Counted from the stretch's first letter, positions 47,637 through 59,362 are shown. The stretch is DNA of 64,000 bases from Promerops cafer (GCA_013398275.1 VZSE01008797.1:340699-404698), one strand, 5' to 3'. Notes: generated by a model not told the origin, from the sequence alone. Program-made: numbers and translations.

Positions 47637-50399
47637 CCTGCTCATTGTCCTCCTCGGGTGCTGGAGCAGAATTCCTGTGGCCAGGAAAACGGGGCAGAAA
47701 GGAGGTGCTGAATCTGTCGGGGCAAGGCCAGGGGCAGCTCCCTGTTCCAGCCAGCCCCAGCCCCCACAGCCGCTCCTGTCGCAGGCTTGGGAATGTTTCC
47801 CCATCTCAGCCCTGGAACACTGAACCAGGCTCTGCTGAGCCTGCCTGAGGCCAAGCTGTGCTCGTGAGGAGCCGCACGCCACGGGAGGCAAACCCTGGAA
47901 TGAGGGCAGGGAGCGCTGTCCCCAAACCCAGTCAGAGAGCATCGGGACAGCGCTGGCTGCGCAGGAACAGTGGGCAGCGTGAAGAGAAGAATCATAATGA
48001 TGTCAACACAAATTTGGACTGAAATGATGTGAGTGAAATCCCCAAAGATGCGATGCCAAGAAAAATAAAACCCAGCAGAATGCCAGAAAACCAAATTACA
48101 ACAAATAACATGGGGGGAGGGCAGGGGGAGAGAAGAACTGCTGGAACAGGCAGAAGAAATGCAGGCAAAAGGCAGAGGCAAATGGCATCAAGCCAGGCGG
48201 TGCAAATCCCAAACCCAGCCAGTGTCCATGGAAAAACATGCCAGGGGAGATGGTGGGTGATGTGGGGCAGGACTAGGCAGAGATGGAGCTGTGGGCATGG
48301 ACAACAGGCTGGGAGTGACCTCACACCAAACAGGAGTCAGGGGCAGCATAAACTCACCTGAGGAGCAGAAGGTGAAGTGCAGAGTTGTGTCCTGCTGGGC
48401 ACAGCCAGGGCTCCTGCAAACGCAGCTCCCTGAGGATGGACGTGTGCCAAGGATGGGATGAGTGCTGGGGACAGGGACCCAGCTCCCTGCATGCCCTGGG
48501 CACTGTGAGTCCCAGGACAGGGCTTGGGATGTGCTTTACCAAGGGGTGCCAAACACAGCCCACACTTCCCTGCAGCCACCCAAGGGGGCTCAGTCCCCCT
48601 TCTGCAGGTGGGGAAACTGAGGCACCGGGAGGGCAGGCAGCAGGGCCTTCGGGTGTCTTCCCTGTTGTCCGTGGACATTTCCTTCCCTGTCCCTGCTGGG
48701 AGGAGGGCTTGAGTACATCCCACTGATGCCAGCTGGTCGGGATGGAGGTCCGGCAGGAGCAGGAGGGGTGTGGGACCTGCCTTTCTTCTAGCTCCCAGCT
48801 GCCAAGTGGAGAGCGATGGCTCAGCCTGGCAGGGATCGGCCCCGCCCAAACCCTGCCCAAGCTCCCCCTGTGCGGAAAGCAGGAGCTTGACGCTGTTTGT
48901 CACCTGGGAGAGGTGGCAGCAGCGTGGCTGGTCCCAGTCCAAGCCCAGCTGCACTTGTCCCCAGCCCAGAGCCCAGCAGAGTTCCGGGGGAGCAGGAAAG
49001 GAGCTCATGGAGCTGATTTACACCCGGTTCACACCGTGCTGTTGCCCGGATCCCCTGGCCCAGAGGAGTGGAGTCAGCAGGCATGTGGTGCTGCCCACCT
49101 GCAGGCACAGCCCTGCTCGCAGCTCGGCTCTGCTGCCTCTAATCACCCTCCGTGCTGAAGGATTAACAGCAGCAATCTTGTTCCCAGCCACCCTCCAGAT
49201 GATACAGCATAATAAGACATATAACAGCCCCTCGGAAAAGAGAAAGTTATAGTTCCCACAGCAACTGTAACTCAGCCATATTACACATCTATATATATAT
49301 TAAGGCATAAATTTAACAACATATATTTTAATGCAAAATACCAGCCATGCACAAGGGGACAAATAACAGTGGTTGAGGGATCCATAACATTTGGCTTTCC
49401 CTGCTTTCCACTGCTGGAATCTCACCAGCAGCAGCATGGCGAGGAAGATGGATCCATCCCACTTGTGACCCTCTTCCACCTGCTCCCAGTTTTTTGGCAG
49501 GGACAGGCACAGCGACAGGCACAGACACCCCATCCGTGCACCTCTGGGCCACCCACAGGCACAGACACAGCTCAGTGCATGGGAAAGGTGCACAGTGCAT
49601 GGCACATCCCACGGGATGCCACGGAACACGCGTGGCTGCAGCAGGGATTTCTCCTGCTGCTCATCAGGCTGAATGCAGAATGAGATCCTTTCAACAGAGT
49701 TCTGGGGTTTTTATTTTTCCAGCTATCAGCTGGAATTGCACAACAGGGATATAATTCTCGATTACATTTTATGAAATGGCTCAAACCTGTGTCATTTCAG
49801 CTCATTTTGCCAGGCAGCTCCCGGCTGTGGGCAGTGAGGCATGCGTGGTGCTGGCCCTGCCCGTGCTGGGCTGCTCCCCATGGCTGGAAAACCTTGGGTG
49901 GCTCCTGCCAACCTGGAAAACCTTGGGTGCTTCCTGCCTGTCCTTGCAAACAGGGGTGCCCTGCTCTGTTCCTCACAAAGGGCGTGCATCCTGCCATGGC
50001 TTAGCTGCTTTCCCTCCCAGCCACCTGAAATCCATCCTGAAGGGAATCTATTCCCCATCCTGGGGCAAGAGGGGGGTTTAATGCATGTCCTGAGGTGGCA
50101 CAGCTGTGCCCAGGGCTGCTGCTGCTGCTGGAGCAGGGGGTGCTGAGGAGGTGGGAGCAGCCTCATTGGGGACCTCCCCCTCATCCTGGGAGGATAAGGG
50201 ATTTCAGGAATTTAAGCTGGGCTCCTGGCTTTGTGCCTCACCAGCCCTGCTTTGTGGCCACGGTGCCAAGGTTTGGCCTTTACTCTGCTGGGCTGTAGCA
50301 GGGCTAGCTCTGCTCGCCTCTCCAGGTATCTGGCTCTGCACCCCAGCACTGGCTCTGCTGCTCCCAGGGGGTCCCTGGAGCAGAATAAAGGACATAAAA
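47637..50399. other. Gene-free sequence
   Basis: A hydrophobic 110-codon minus frame (47992-48324) has no recognised family and overlaps an equally open 179-codon frame. A short TA microsatellite lies at about 49288-49301. The rest is GC-rich with no recognised gene or repeat. Confidence 0.45.
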
Positions 50400-50580
50400 T
50401 GCTCTGCTTGCAGCATTTTATACCCGTGTCTTAACTTGACATGGTTTTATATCATCTTGATATTGCAATGAGAGAGCTGAGCTGCGGCTAGGGTTACCGC
50501 CGATGCTGCCTGGCAGTCTGCTATAAGCACCTACATTTGCACTTCAATTAGTTTGCTTAATTGCATCGTCCCCTCTCTGG
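50400..50580. other. Candidate conserved non-coding block
   Basis: Contains GGTTTTATATCATCTTGATA near 50444, TAGGGTTACCGCCGATGCTG near 50490, and CACTTCAATTAGTTTGCTTA with TTAATTGCATCG to 50569. The mixture of POU/homeodomain-like cores and retained CpGs in non-repetitive DNA is enhancer-like. Not testable here. Confidence 0.3.
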
Positions 50581-50867
50581 CTGCGTTGTGGAGAGGGCTG
50601 GTCTGGGCTGTGCTGCTTTGCTGGCTGCTGTGGCCCCTCTCCCATTTCCTCTCCAGCAGGCAGAGCTGGGATCATGGCAAGTCTGAATTGCACTGCCTGG
50701 TAGAGAAATACATATATCTGTATGTATGTATGTGCGGTGCTTACAAAGCAATCCCAGCTAATCTCTCTATCCAGGCAGGGCTTTAGGATGTCCTTTCAGC
50801 AGGGATTTGTGGAGTTTGGTAGTTATTTCCTAAGAATGCATTACGTGGGTTTCGGATGAATAATGTA

Positions 50868-50981
50868 GGTCCTTGTTCTGCAACTTACTTACAAATGTCG
50901 AACCTTAAACCACTGAAGTCAATGGATCTACTTGTGCACTTAAAGTTAGGCACAGGTTTAAGTGTGGCAGTAAATCAGGGC
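50868..50981. repeat. Ancient palindromic repeat (MITE-like), one copy
   Basis: The segment has the layout of a palindromic amniote repeat that I recall from sauropsid genomes. It starts GGTCCTTGTTCTGCAA, is centred on CCACTGAAGTCAATGG at 50910-50925, then reads CTACTTGTGCACTTAAAGTT, AGGCACAGGTTTAAGTG and ATCAGGGC. The right arm has a perfect 8-bp inverted repeat CACTTAAA (50937-50944) and TTTAAGTG (50957-50964). The outer arms are diverged complements. Size and symmetry suggest a non-autonomous DNA transposon; the family name is not certain. Confidence 0.6.
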
Positions 50982-51040
50982 TGTGCTGCCTGCCCTGGTC
51001 CTGCTGGTGGGGAGTGCTGATGGAAATGGCAAATGGTGTT

Positions 51041-51565
51041 AGAATTATGGAATGGTTTGCATTGAAAAGCACCTTGAAGATAATCTCATTCCACTCCCTG
51101 CCATGCGCAGGGACACCTTCCCCTATCCCAGGTTGCTCCAAGCCCCATCCAACCTGGCTTTGGACACTTTCAGGAATGAGGCAGCCATAGCTGCTCTGGG
51201 CACCCTGTGCCAGGGCCTCCCCACCCTCACAGGGAAGAATTTCTTCCGAACATCTAATCTAAACCTCCCTTCTTTAAGTTTTAACCCATTCCCCCTTGTT
51301 CTGTCACTCCAGTTCCTGATGCAGAGTCCCTCTCTGGCTTCCCTGCAGCCCCTTCAGACTCTGGAAGGTCTGTGAGTTCCCCACAAAACCTTCTCTTCTC
51401 CAGGCTGAACAGCCCCAGTTTTCTCAGCCTGTCTTTGAAAGGGGAGGTGTTGTAATCCTCTGCTAATCCTGGTGCCTCCTCTGGCCCAGCTCCAGCAGCT
51501 CCAGCTCCTTCCTGTGCTGGGCCCCAGGGCTGGGCGGCTCTGCAGGTGGGGTCTCACATGCAGAG
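51041..51565 (-). mobile_element. CR1 retrotransposon, 3' half-kilobase, reverse orientation
   Basis: This is the best-preserved reverse CR1 of the window. It reads ATGGAATGGTTTGCATTGAA, CTGCCATGCGCAGGGACACC, GTTGCTCCAAGCCCCATCCA, GGGAAGAATTTCTTCCGAAC, ATCTAATCTAAACCTCCC, CCATTCCCCCTTGTTCTGTC, CTTCTCTTCTCCAGGCTGAA, AGCCTGTCTTTGAAAGGGGA, CTGGCCCAGCTCCAGCAGCT and GGTGGGGTCTCACATGCAGA. In sense direction this is the end of ORF2 plus the 3' untranslated region. A foreign-looking 97-bp segment and then more CR1 ORF2 follow on the right. Confidence 0.95.
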
Positions 51566-51662
51566 TTTACCCTCAGTCATAAAAACAAAGGAGATGGTGA
51601 TGCATGGAGGGAGCCAAGTGGGAAAACCTGATCAGACACCCGGTGTCACAGGAGATGCTCCC
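51566..51662 (-). repeat. Segment shared with 46436-46529, inside or beside a CR1
   Basis: TTTACCCTCAGTCATAAAAA, CAAAGGAGATGGTGATGCAT, GGAGGGAGCCAAGTGGGAAA and CAGACACCCGGTGTCACAGG reproduce 46436-46529 as reverse complement. Here it lies between two parts of one CR1 in the same orientation, where the element normally has about 200 bp of ORF2. It therefore replaces or interrupts ORF2. Confidence 0.75.
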
Positions 51663-51800
51663 TGTAGGTGTTTGGGATTTCTCTGGCCCAGCTGTAGGAC
51701 CTTGCCCTTTGCTTTGTTGCTTTGAAGTTTGCGTGGAAGGCATCCCTTCCCTCCATCCTGCGACTGCACCTGACAGTTCAAACCCCACACCCAGCTCCCC
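51663..51800 (-). mobile_element. CR1 ORF2 fragment, continuation of the same copy
   Basis: GGCCCAGCTGTAGGACCTTG, CCCTTTGCTTTGTTG and GGAAGGCATCCCTTCCCTCC, then CGACTGCACC, correspond in order to the CR1 ORF2 interior in reverse orientation. Their usual wording is ACCCAGGTGCAGGACCTTGC, TTGGCCTTGTTGAAC and GATGGCATCCCTTCCCTCCA. A short stretch between the second and third landmark is deleted. Orientation and order agree with 51041-51565, so both belong to one insertion. Confidence 0.72.
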
Positions 51801-52439
51801 ATCATCACAGGAATTGCCCTGGGGAGCATGTTCTGGGCACTGAGACCAGCCCTGGTGGGGACAGCAACAAATCAAATGTGTGTGGCTCTCCCCCGTGCCC
51901 TCAGTGGATCTGTGGTACAGCCCCACTTCTGCACAACACCAGGCACACCCCAGAGTGCTGCTGGGCACGGGGCTGTGCTTTGGAGTCCTGGGGGATTTCA
52001 TTTAAACCCCTCTGTGAGGGGAAGGAGGGAGGGAGTCTCCCTCACTGCCAGAGGGGATGGATGTGGGTGCTGAGCGCCCTTCCAGAGCAGGGGATGATCT
52101 GAGGGTTTGCTGAGGGCCAGGAGCTGTTCCTGGGACACAGGCACTGCAGCTCCTCTGCCACGGAGGCGATGGGAAAAGGTTTTGATGCCTGAGCTGGGCA
52201 AATGTGCTGCAGAGCCCTTTGGAAAAGTGTGCAAAAATGAAATCCCACCTCTGCTTCCTGCAAAGCCCCAAGGTGAGGAGTGAGGTTGCCCTGGCAGGGG
52301 CTCCCTCCCGATCACAGGTGGCCCCACTTTGGCAGGTGCTGGAGGAGGGGATTGCTGGGCTCTCCTCACCGTGCCCGGAGCCATCCCAACCCCCGGGAGC
52401 TGCGCCCTGAGCTGGATCAATGGGAGGTGCAATATATCT
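51801..52439. other. Gene-free sequence
   Basis: Minus frames of up to 220 codons start in this block and the next without a recognisable domain. Nothing else is seen. Confidence 0.45.
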
Positions 52440-52900
52440 CCCTTGGATATTCCTGGCTCCATGCCCTCGGTGCCGGGGATGCGGCTCTCTCAAGTCAGCG
52501 GCAGCAGGACGTGAAACCCTTCGTCTTGCCAAGTGCCTTTTTTTACCAATTATTCTTTTTTGGCTCCGGCGTGTGCAGCGTGTGCGCTGCCGATGGGGCG
52601 GCACCGGCAGAGGAACCCTCCGCCGCGGGAGGGACCCATCCCGGAGCACAGCCCACGGGCACACGGCAAAGGCGGGGTTTCAGCAGAGATCTAATTAGCA
52701 GTTCTAATTAGCCTCTATTTCCTTGTCACCTGCAGGTCGCAGCTCCTGCTCAGGCTGCATTGCAGAGCTAAAGCATCAACGGGGACGTACGGGCGGAGGA
52801 TCCCTCCCGGTGACAGCACCCCGGGCTGGCATAGCCCTCCTCACCCTCCGCTGCCTGGAACAGGGACGCACAGCAGCGCTAATTAAACTCCTCCTGAACT
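52440..52900. promoter_or_regulatory. CpG-rich block with paired TAATTA sites
   Basis: CpGs are frequent from 52470 to 52830 (GGGGCGGCACCGGC, CCGCCGCGGG, GGGGACGTACGGGCGG). Inside it two identical palindromic words CTAATTAG lie at 52691-52698 and 52705-52712, 14 bp apart, with another GCTAATTAAAC near 52878. Paired TAATTA cores are the classic binding pattern for homeodomain dimers. The combination is enhancer-like; function is inference. Confidence 0.4.
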
Positions 52901-54090
52901 TCTCTTGCTGGCAGGGAACTTCTCCGAGGGGAATCGGGAGTCATGGTAGAGTGGAAAAAATGAGGGCACGGGGTAGGTGGGCAGTAAAACGTAAAATCAC
53001 AGCTGGGCAAAACAAGAAGAGAAAGCACTTGCATGCTGTGAGCTCTGCTCTGGTTTTCCTTCCCTGAGCGGGGCTTGGATGTGATGCTCCCAGCCCATCC
53101 CTCCTGGCACAGCTCGTCCCACACAAGAACCAAAGGCATGTCTTTGCCTCAGACCTGTTGGGAAGTTGGGACTGGCAAGATGGTGTTTGGGATGCCCGTG
53201 GACAAGGCAGAGTGGGAGGAGGCAAAAGCGAGTTTGAAGCACAGAAACCCACGGCTGTTCTGGGAATAGGGAATCACAGACACGTCCGTGCCTCCTTGGA
53301 GAGGTGAGGGGGCCCTGGAAGCAGCACTGAGAGCTGCTGGCAAAACTCTTCCTCCCCCATGGTGCTCTCTGGAGAGACTTGTGCTTCCCGTGATTGCCTG
53401 GACAAATTCTTGTGCGTGAGCCAGCAGCTCTCCTCTTGTCTCTTGTAATTACTGTCCCAGTGTTCTCCTTGAGAGACACCATCTGCTACTCCTCCATCAC
53501 CAGTCATCTCCTCATCTCCCGGGCGCAGCCCTTTCCCCAGAGAGCTCGGCTGATCGTGCTGATGGTGCAGCTCCCGAGCTCCCGCGCTGCTCGTTAAGCT
53601 CCATCACATCAAAGGCAGCTGCTCCATCACCTGATGTCCCAGCCACGGGATCGGGGGCTCTGCTGAGCCCCCGCCTCCCCCAGGACACGCTGACCAAGAA
53701 ACGAACAGCCAGATTGGGGGTGTTGTGGGCAGTGAGAGCTGTGACCCCCTAAGCCCCTGTCCCCTCTCTCCGTGCCTTGCACAGCTGCTGAGGCAGCCCC
53801 AGGAGCTGCTGGAAGTCAGGCAGACGGTGGATATTCCCGGGAAGGCAGCGAGAACGGGCAGCCTGTGGTGGGCACACGGGGACCACCCAGCGCAGGGCAG
53901 CTCGGGTGACACTGAGGTGGCACTGGGCGTGTTTGGGGCTGTTACAGCTGAAACAAGCACTTTCTGGGTCAGAAACAAGATGCATTTCCGAGAGCTCTGG
54001 GGCTCCCAGGAGCAGCAGGGCCGGGCTCCGAGGCGAGGCAGCGGCGCGGGGGAAGCGGCAGCGCTCGGCTGCACCGTGTGCCCGGTGCTA
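52901..54090. other. Gene-free sequence
   Basis: This is GC-rich with scattered CpGs, rising again at 54000-54080. A 161-codon minus frame (52997-53482) lacks domain features. No repeat is recognised. Confidence 0.45.
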
Positions 54091-54540
54091 TCAGTCTCCT
54101 GCTTTTAATCAACACCAAATGAGCCTCCGGGGGCCTATTCTCTTACGGCAGCACACCAGAAACTTTCACCGAAGTCAACAGAAGTTACTCACACCCTTAG
54201 GCACAACTCCTCGGTCCTGGGAAGTTGCGAGGGAGCTGTGATTTATGCCGCGTGTCACAGGCTCGACCACAGCCAGCGCCCGCCTCTTGGTATAATTCAC
54301 AAGTAAATGTACATTTTTATAAAAAACACAGTAAAACCATCACATTTTATTAGGGGAGGGCGCACGATAAATTTTTACGTCGAAGCTTCCAGCAGCCAGA
54401 GATGAAAAGCGTCTTCAGGAAAATCACTGCCATGGAGACAGGTTTGCATCCCGCCGTATCAGGCGGCTCGTTTGTATTTTTAAGGCATCTCATTAGAGCG
54501 TTAAATGATCTGTAAAAGGTAAAACAGCATTTTTCTCAGT
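54091..54540. other. Candidate conserved non-coding block
   Basis: 54091-54240 contains ACTTTCACCGAAGTCAACAG and AGTTACTCACACCCTTAGGC, faintly like the palindromic repeat at 50868-50981. 54285-54540 is AT-rich with CDX/HOX-like words and CpGs: GGTATAATTCACAAGTAAAT, CATTTTATTAGGGGAGGG, GATAAATTTTTACGTCG, CTGCCATGGAGACAGG, CATCTCATTAGAGCG and TTAAATGATCTG. Stop codons are dense. Of all the blocks here this looks most like a deeply conserved element, possibly one exapted from an old repeat. Confidence 0.35.
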
Positions 54541-57500
54541 GGCTCTGGTGATGGCCACGCTTTGAGCCCCCACAGAGCCGGGCACGTGGTCCACTGAGCC
54601 CATTGAGGTTGTGCCCCCAACCCCATCCCCAGCCTGTCCCCAGAGCCAGGCGAGAGCACTCATTTATTCATGTTGGCAGATGTCCCCCTAAAAGCCCCAA
54701 TAAAACCGACTTTCTCTCTGTTAACCAAAATTATTGTCTACAAAAATATGCATATACCTCCTCCAGAATTTCCCCCAAACTGGAGCTGTGTGTTCACACC
54801 CCTGCGCCTTGGATGAGCTGGGGCCGGGCTCCTCCAGCCAGCTCGCCCTGGCTTTGCGCTGGCACAGAAGAGCTGCCTGTGCTGGCTCCCTGCGGGCAGT
54901 GTCCAGCCCTCGGGGCTGGGAAATCCTGCTGCTGGCTGCAGCTCCTGCGCTCCCCCGGCCCTGCTGGCCCCGCTTTCCTCGCCGCCAGCCCGTGGCTCCC
55001 CCCTGGCAGCGTCTGCTCGTCCATCTGTGAGGCTCCGGCACGGGCTCCGAGCTGCCCTTCTGCTCCAGCTCCTGCTCTTCCCTCCCAAATCCCACACCAC
55101 GGCGCTGTGAGGCGATGCAATGCTGCAAGTGAATGATTTTTAGAGAAGACCAAGCACCCACGATCAGAAATTCTAACATTGTTCCAAGGCCAGAAATAAA
55201 AGCTGCACCTGAAGTTGTGAAAGTGTTCCAGCACAGCAGCTCGGGTTTCAAACTGCTGCAGAGCTGGCGAGGAGGGTCCCAGCTTTTAAAAGCATGAGGG
55301 AAGAAATAAAATGGTCGGGACAGCGAGAGATGAGTGATTTTGCAGACATTTGTCCCTTCCCTTGGCAGTGTTTCAAGGACATCTGGCACCACCTGGATGG
55401 GAGCGGCTCAGCGAGCGCAGCTGCTCTGGGGAGGAGCTGGGGGACCTTCTGTAGGAAGATGGGGCTGTGACTGCAGCAGGGATCAGCCTTGGAGCAAGGA
55501 AACCCTTTTCAATGATCCCCAAAAGCTCCCGTGCATCCCAGTCCAGAGCTGCTCCATTCCCAGCGACCTGGGGCCGCTGGCAGGAACCAGCAGGGCTGGG
55601 CCCGGAGAGGGATGGGGAGACTGGCATGCAGAGCTCAGTGATGACTCTGTCATCCTCCCCAGCTCCCAGCAGCACGAGAGAAATTCCCTGGAAGCTTCCA
55701 ATCCTGTCTTTCCTCAGAAGATTGGGTTTGACCAGTGAGCAGCTCTGGGTGTACCAAATGGGAGCCTACTGAACCCAGCCTAGGCTGGCTATAAAATAAA
55801 GGCGTGCTTTGTTTCACATTCATTATCTTTTTTAAAACATGAGTAATTCACAAAAAATCATCCCCACCCCTGCACAAGGACTTGTAGAATTTCTGAAGTG
55901 CTCAATATCTTTAATGAAGTGTTTCTAACCAGTTTTTTTTGGTGAAGAAAGCTTGGCAGGGGAGCAGCTTACCTGCTCATAAATTAGCAGGCAAATTAAA
56001 GAGGTTGTACAGGCTTCTTTTTTTTTTTTAATTTCACTACATTTAACCCAGCCCACACTTCTAAAATATTTGGGGGTGTTAGCGCTGCAGTGGTGCTCCA
56101 GAAAGGGAAATTTGGGCCAATCAGCACCTGGCTGTGCCCAACTGGGCTCCATCACTTGGGTCCTTGCTTTTCCAACAGGGAAAGGAGCAGTGCTGCTGCT
56201 GAAGTGCTGAGTGAGGAAGTACAGGAGCTTGTAAAAGGGCTGGATCACTGGTTCTGTGGCCTGGATCCTATATTTTTCCAGTGGCTTTTGCTCCAGGCTC
56301 CATGGCTGTCAGCTAGGCCAGGAGCAGCCTTTGCCCTCCGAAGTGTGGTTGCTGCTGCCCGTTGAAAACACCATTAACCAGAATTTTAGCCTCTCATTAA
56401 AAGGGAGGAGGAGGCTGGGAATAGGAACCTCAATTAAGTGAGGTGAAAGTTAAAACATCAAGAAAAGCTTTTAATTGAAGCGCAACCCTGCAGGGAAACA
56501 CAAAGTCGCTTGTTTGGCAGCCTTACAGATGGTGGGAATGTCACACTTTGGAGAAAGGAGAGGGAAATCGGGAGCTGGGGTGGTCAGGAGCTTTGAAGAA
56601 GTAGGACATGTACAGAGAGATGAGAGGGAAGGGAGAAGTGCTGCTGCCTGTGGCTGACACAGCCTGGCCCCCAGGGCTGGCCCATCCCTGACATTTCCAT
56701 TCCTTTGGGCACAGCAGCCAGCACTCAGGGAAGCCCCACATACCCCTCTGAGCGTGAGCTGCTCCCTGGGCTATGGGAAGGTTTCCCCTTTAACTCAAAA
56801 TGTTAGGGGAAAATGCAGTTTCCTGTTAATCACATCCCATGTGGCAGCCCCAGTCACTTTGTTGTACCTGCTTGGATGCTGCCTTGGCAGCAGGGACCTG
56901 AGGGAGCAGGACCCTGCAGCTCTTCTCTTCTTCTCTTCCCTATTTTCATTTGACTTTCTTAACTTCTTCTCTTTCCTCTCCTTTTCCCCAATTCTAGCTG
57001 CATTTTGTTGTTGCCCTCTCCTGTCCCTGGGGGATGTCCTGAGTGAGAGGTGACACATCCAGCAGTGGTGTTTTCCACAGAAATATCTTCCCTGTCCTTA
57101 GTTTATGACCAGGAGGAACAAGCAAAGGAAGATTTGAGTCCATCCTCCACATCCTTAGACAAACCACCCCAAAAGCTCCTTCCCTTTGCAGATGGGGTGG
57201 GAATAACTTTGCTGGATTTTGGAGAGTTCAGATTTTTGCTCGCAAGTTTTCACCTCAAATCATTCCTGGTGGGCTCTCAGCTTTCACTCCCTGATATCCT
57301 GGATCCCTGACTGCTGCTCCCAGGAGATGCCACCCTCTGCAGGAAGAGCCCCTCTAGGAGTGTGAGGTATGCTTCAAGCCCAGCTTAATCAGTCTCGAGA
57401 ACATAAATACTTGCAGAAGGAAGAGTTATGGCTGTGAAGGTCCTGCAGCTCTGCAGCTTCCCCGAGGTTTTATCTCAGCTCTGAATTAGTAGGAAGCATC

Positions 57501-59362
57501 AGCTGCCACTCCAGCGAGAATGATGCTTCTCTGAAGGGCACCTCACAACAAGGAGGTGGAAACCTTGGAGCTGCTGGAATGGAGGGGGATGTTCCCTTTG
57601 GCCGTGCTGATGTCCAGGGCTGAGTTCTCAATCGTATCCTGGAGAACTGGTCTGCAGGCAGGAGTGTAAGGAAACCAGAATGTTAAACCAATCTGAGAAC
57701 CACGAGATCAGAGGAGAATTGGGAAGAGTAACACTGACATCACAGAAATCTCAGGGCAGGCCGGGAGCCAATCCAATGCCATATTAGTGGCAAGTCAAAT
57801 TTTAAGTCATCTTTTCCCCTAGAAGTCTTTTCAAGGTTTCATGCTCATCAAATGGAAGGAGCAAACTTCAGATCTGACCAGAACTAACCAGTCTGGCCCA
57901 GATCTCCAGCTTTGGCTGGCACACACAGTGAGATTCTGAGGAACAGCCTCCTCCTCCCTTTGGGGAGTTAGCGGCAGCAGTGATTCAGTGAGTAGATTGA
58001 AACAAGGAATAAACTCGAGAAACTTCAGCACTTGTTGGCTGATCACAGGGAAAATGAAGAGAAAGATCTCAGTGCCTGAATTATTTGTGATGAGTTAATT
58101 ATGCTGGAAAAGGATGATGGAAGACAGAACAGCAGTCAAAATTCTCTGCCTTTTCCCACCTACGCAGTTTTCTCAGATCCACTCAAAATTAATGTGGAGT
58201 TCAATATCAGACCTTCTCAAGTGCTGGGTGAGTCTGAGCCTGAGCATTTTTTGATTTACTACTCTGTCCAGGAGTACCGTGCCTTGGTTTTTTGGATGTC
58301 TCGAAGATGTAAATCAGGTGGGAAGTGAAAGGCTCTGATAACCCAACCCCTGCTTCTGCAGGGGAGGTGACAGCCCTCCCTGGATGACCCTGAACACTGC
58401 AAGATAGGACAGAGTTTTCACCTTGTTAGACCAGCCTAGAAATAACGTGGTCATAGAAAACCAGAAAGCAAAGTGCAAAGCCCAGGAGGTGGTGGGAGGA
58501 GAAGACGAGGCACAAAGGCCACGAGCTGAGAGCTCCTGGGGACATTTGGGGTTGGGAGATATGAGGCCAAGAGGAGCATCTCCCACCAGGATTGAGTTTG
58601 GTGAGCCTCCCCCAGCCCTGGGCAGGTCTGTCCATGCTCAGCCCCTTGGGACTGGCACTGGGGGAAGGCTTTCCCCAGGTACCTGCAGGATTTACACAGC
58701 TCTAATTTTCTACCCCACTAAAAATTGCAGATCTCCCAGGAAAGCTGCTTTCCCACGAGACTTCCCACAGAATCCTGCACATCCCAGGGGGCTGCAGAGC
58801 ACCCAGCAAGCTCCAGGGTGTGTAGGCTCAGCTAAATCCAGAAGTACACAGGGTATTCCCCATGGGAAGTGCATTACCTGCTCCTGTGCACACAGCAGCT
58901 ACAGTTGGAGCAGCAATGAAAACCCTGCTGGGATCAGCAAACCTTTGGGTTTTATCTCAGTAATTAATGTCAATTTTGCAGAAAACAGTGGATGTCCAAA
59001 ATGACCCTGTGACGAATTGAGGCGTGCTCTCATGCTCTGTTTTCTTTAATCACATGCATCGGGATTTGTGGAGACATCCAGGCTGTTTTCTGAGCTTTAG
59101 GGGGCTCATTTTATTACAAATCTATGGATTTTTATGCATTTGGTAATGCATTTCTGATGGAATTTTGAAACTGGAGAGAAACCACTAGCGGGGACTCTTT
59201 GGGATATCGCTTTTGGCACCTAAAGAAGAAAAAAAAAATGGAGAGAGAAAAACTTAGTGAAAATATATATTTGTATAAACAATCAATGAAGACCGTGTTT
59301 GTGTGTTAAACAACCACCTTGAAATTGGTCTGTCTCAAAGGACTGAGCAATTGCAGACTACC
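54541..59362. other. Gene-free sequence
   Basis: 54800-55090 is GC-rich, 55750-56060 AT-rich, and 56925-57000 a long T/C-rich stretch. Frames of 193 codons (plus, 58423-59004) and 223 codons (minus, 54721-55392) show no domain. A 60-nt stretch at 58168-58227 is bounded by splice-like signals (see findings). No known transposable element is recognised up to the Harbinger remnant. Confidence 0.42.

Noticed and set aside
47992..48324. Very hydrophobic 110-codon minus frame that could suggest a membrane protein
   Set aside because: Matches no family I know and overlaps a 179-codon frame in another phase; pyrimidine-rich composition explains the hydrophobicity.
56925..57000. Second long polypyrimidine tract
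   Set aside because: Interrupted several times by A and G, so only T/C-rich and unlike the pure run at 35898-35961.
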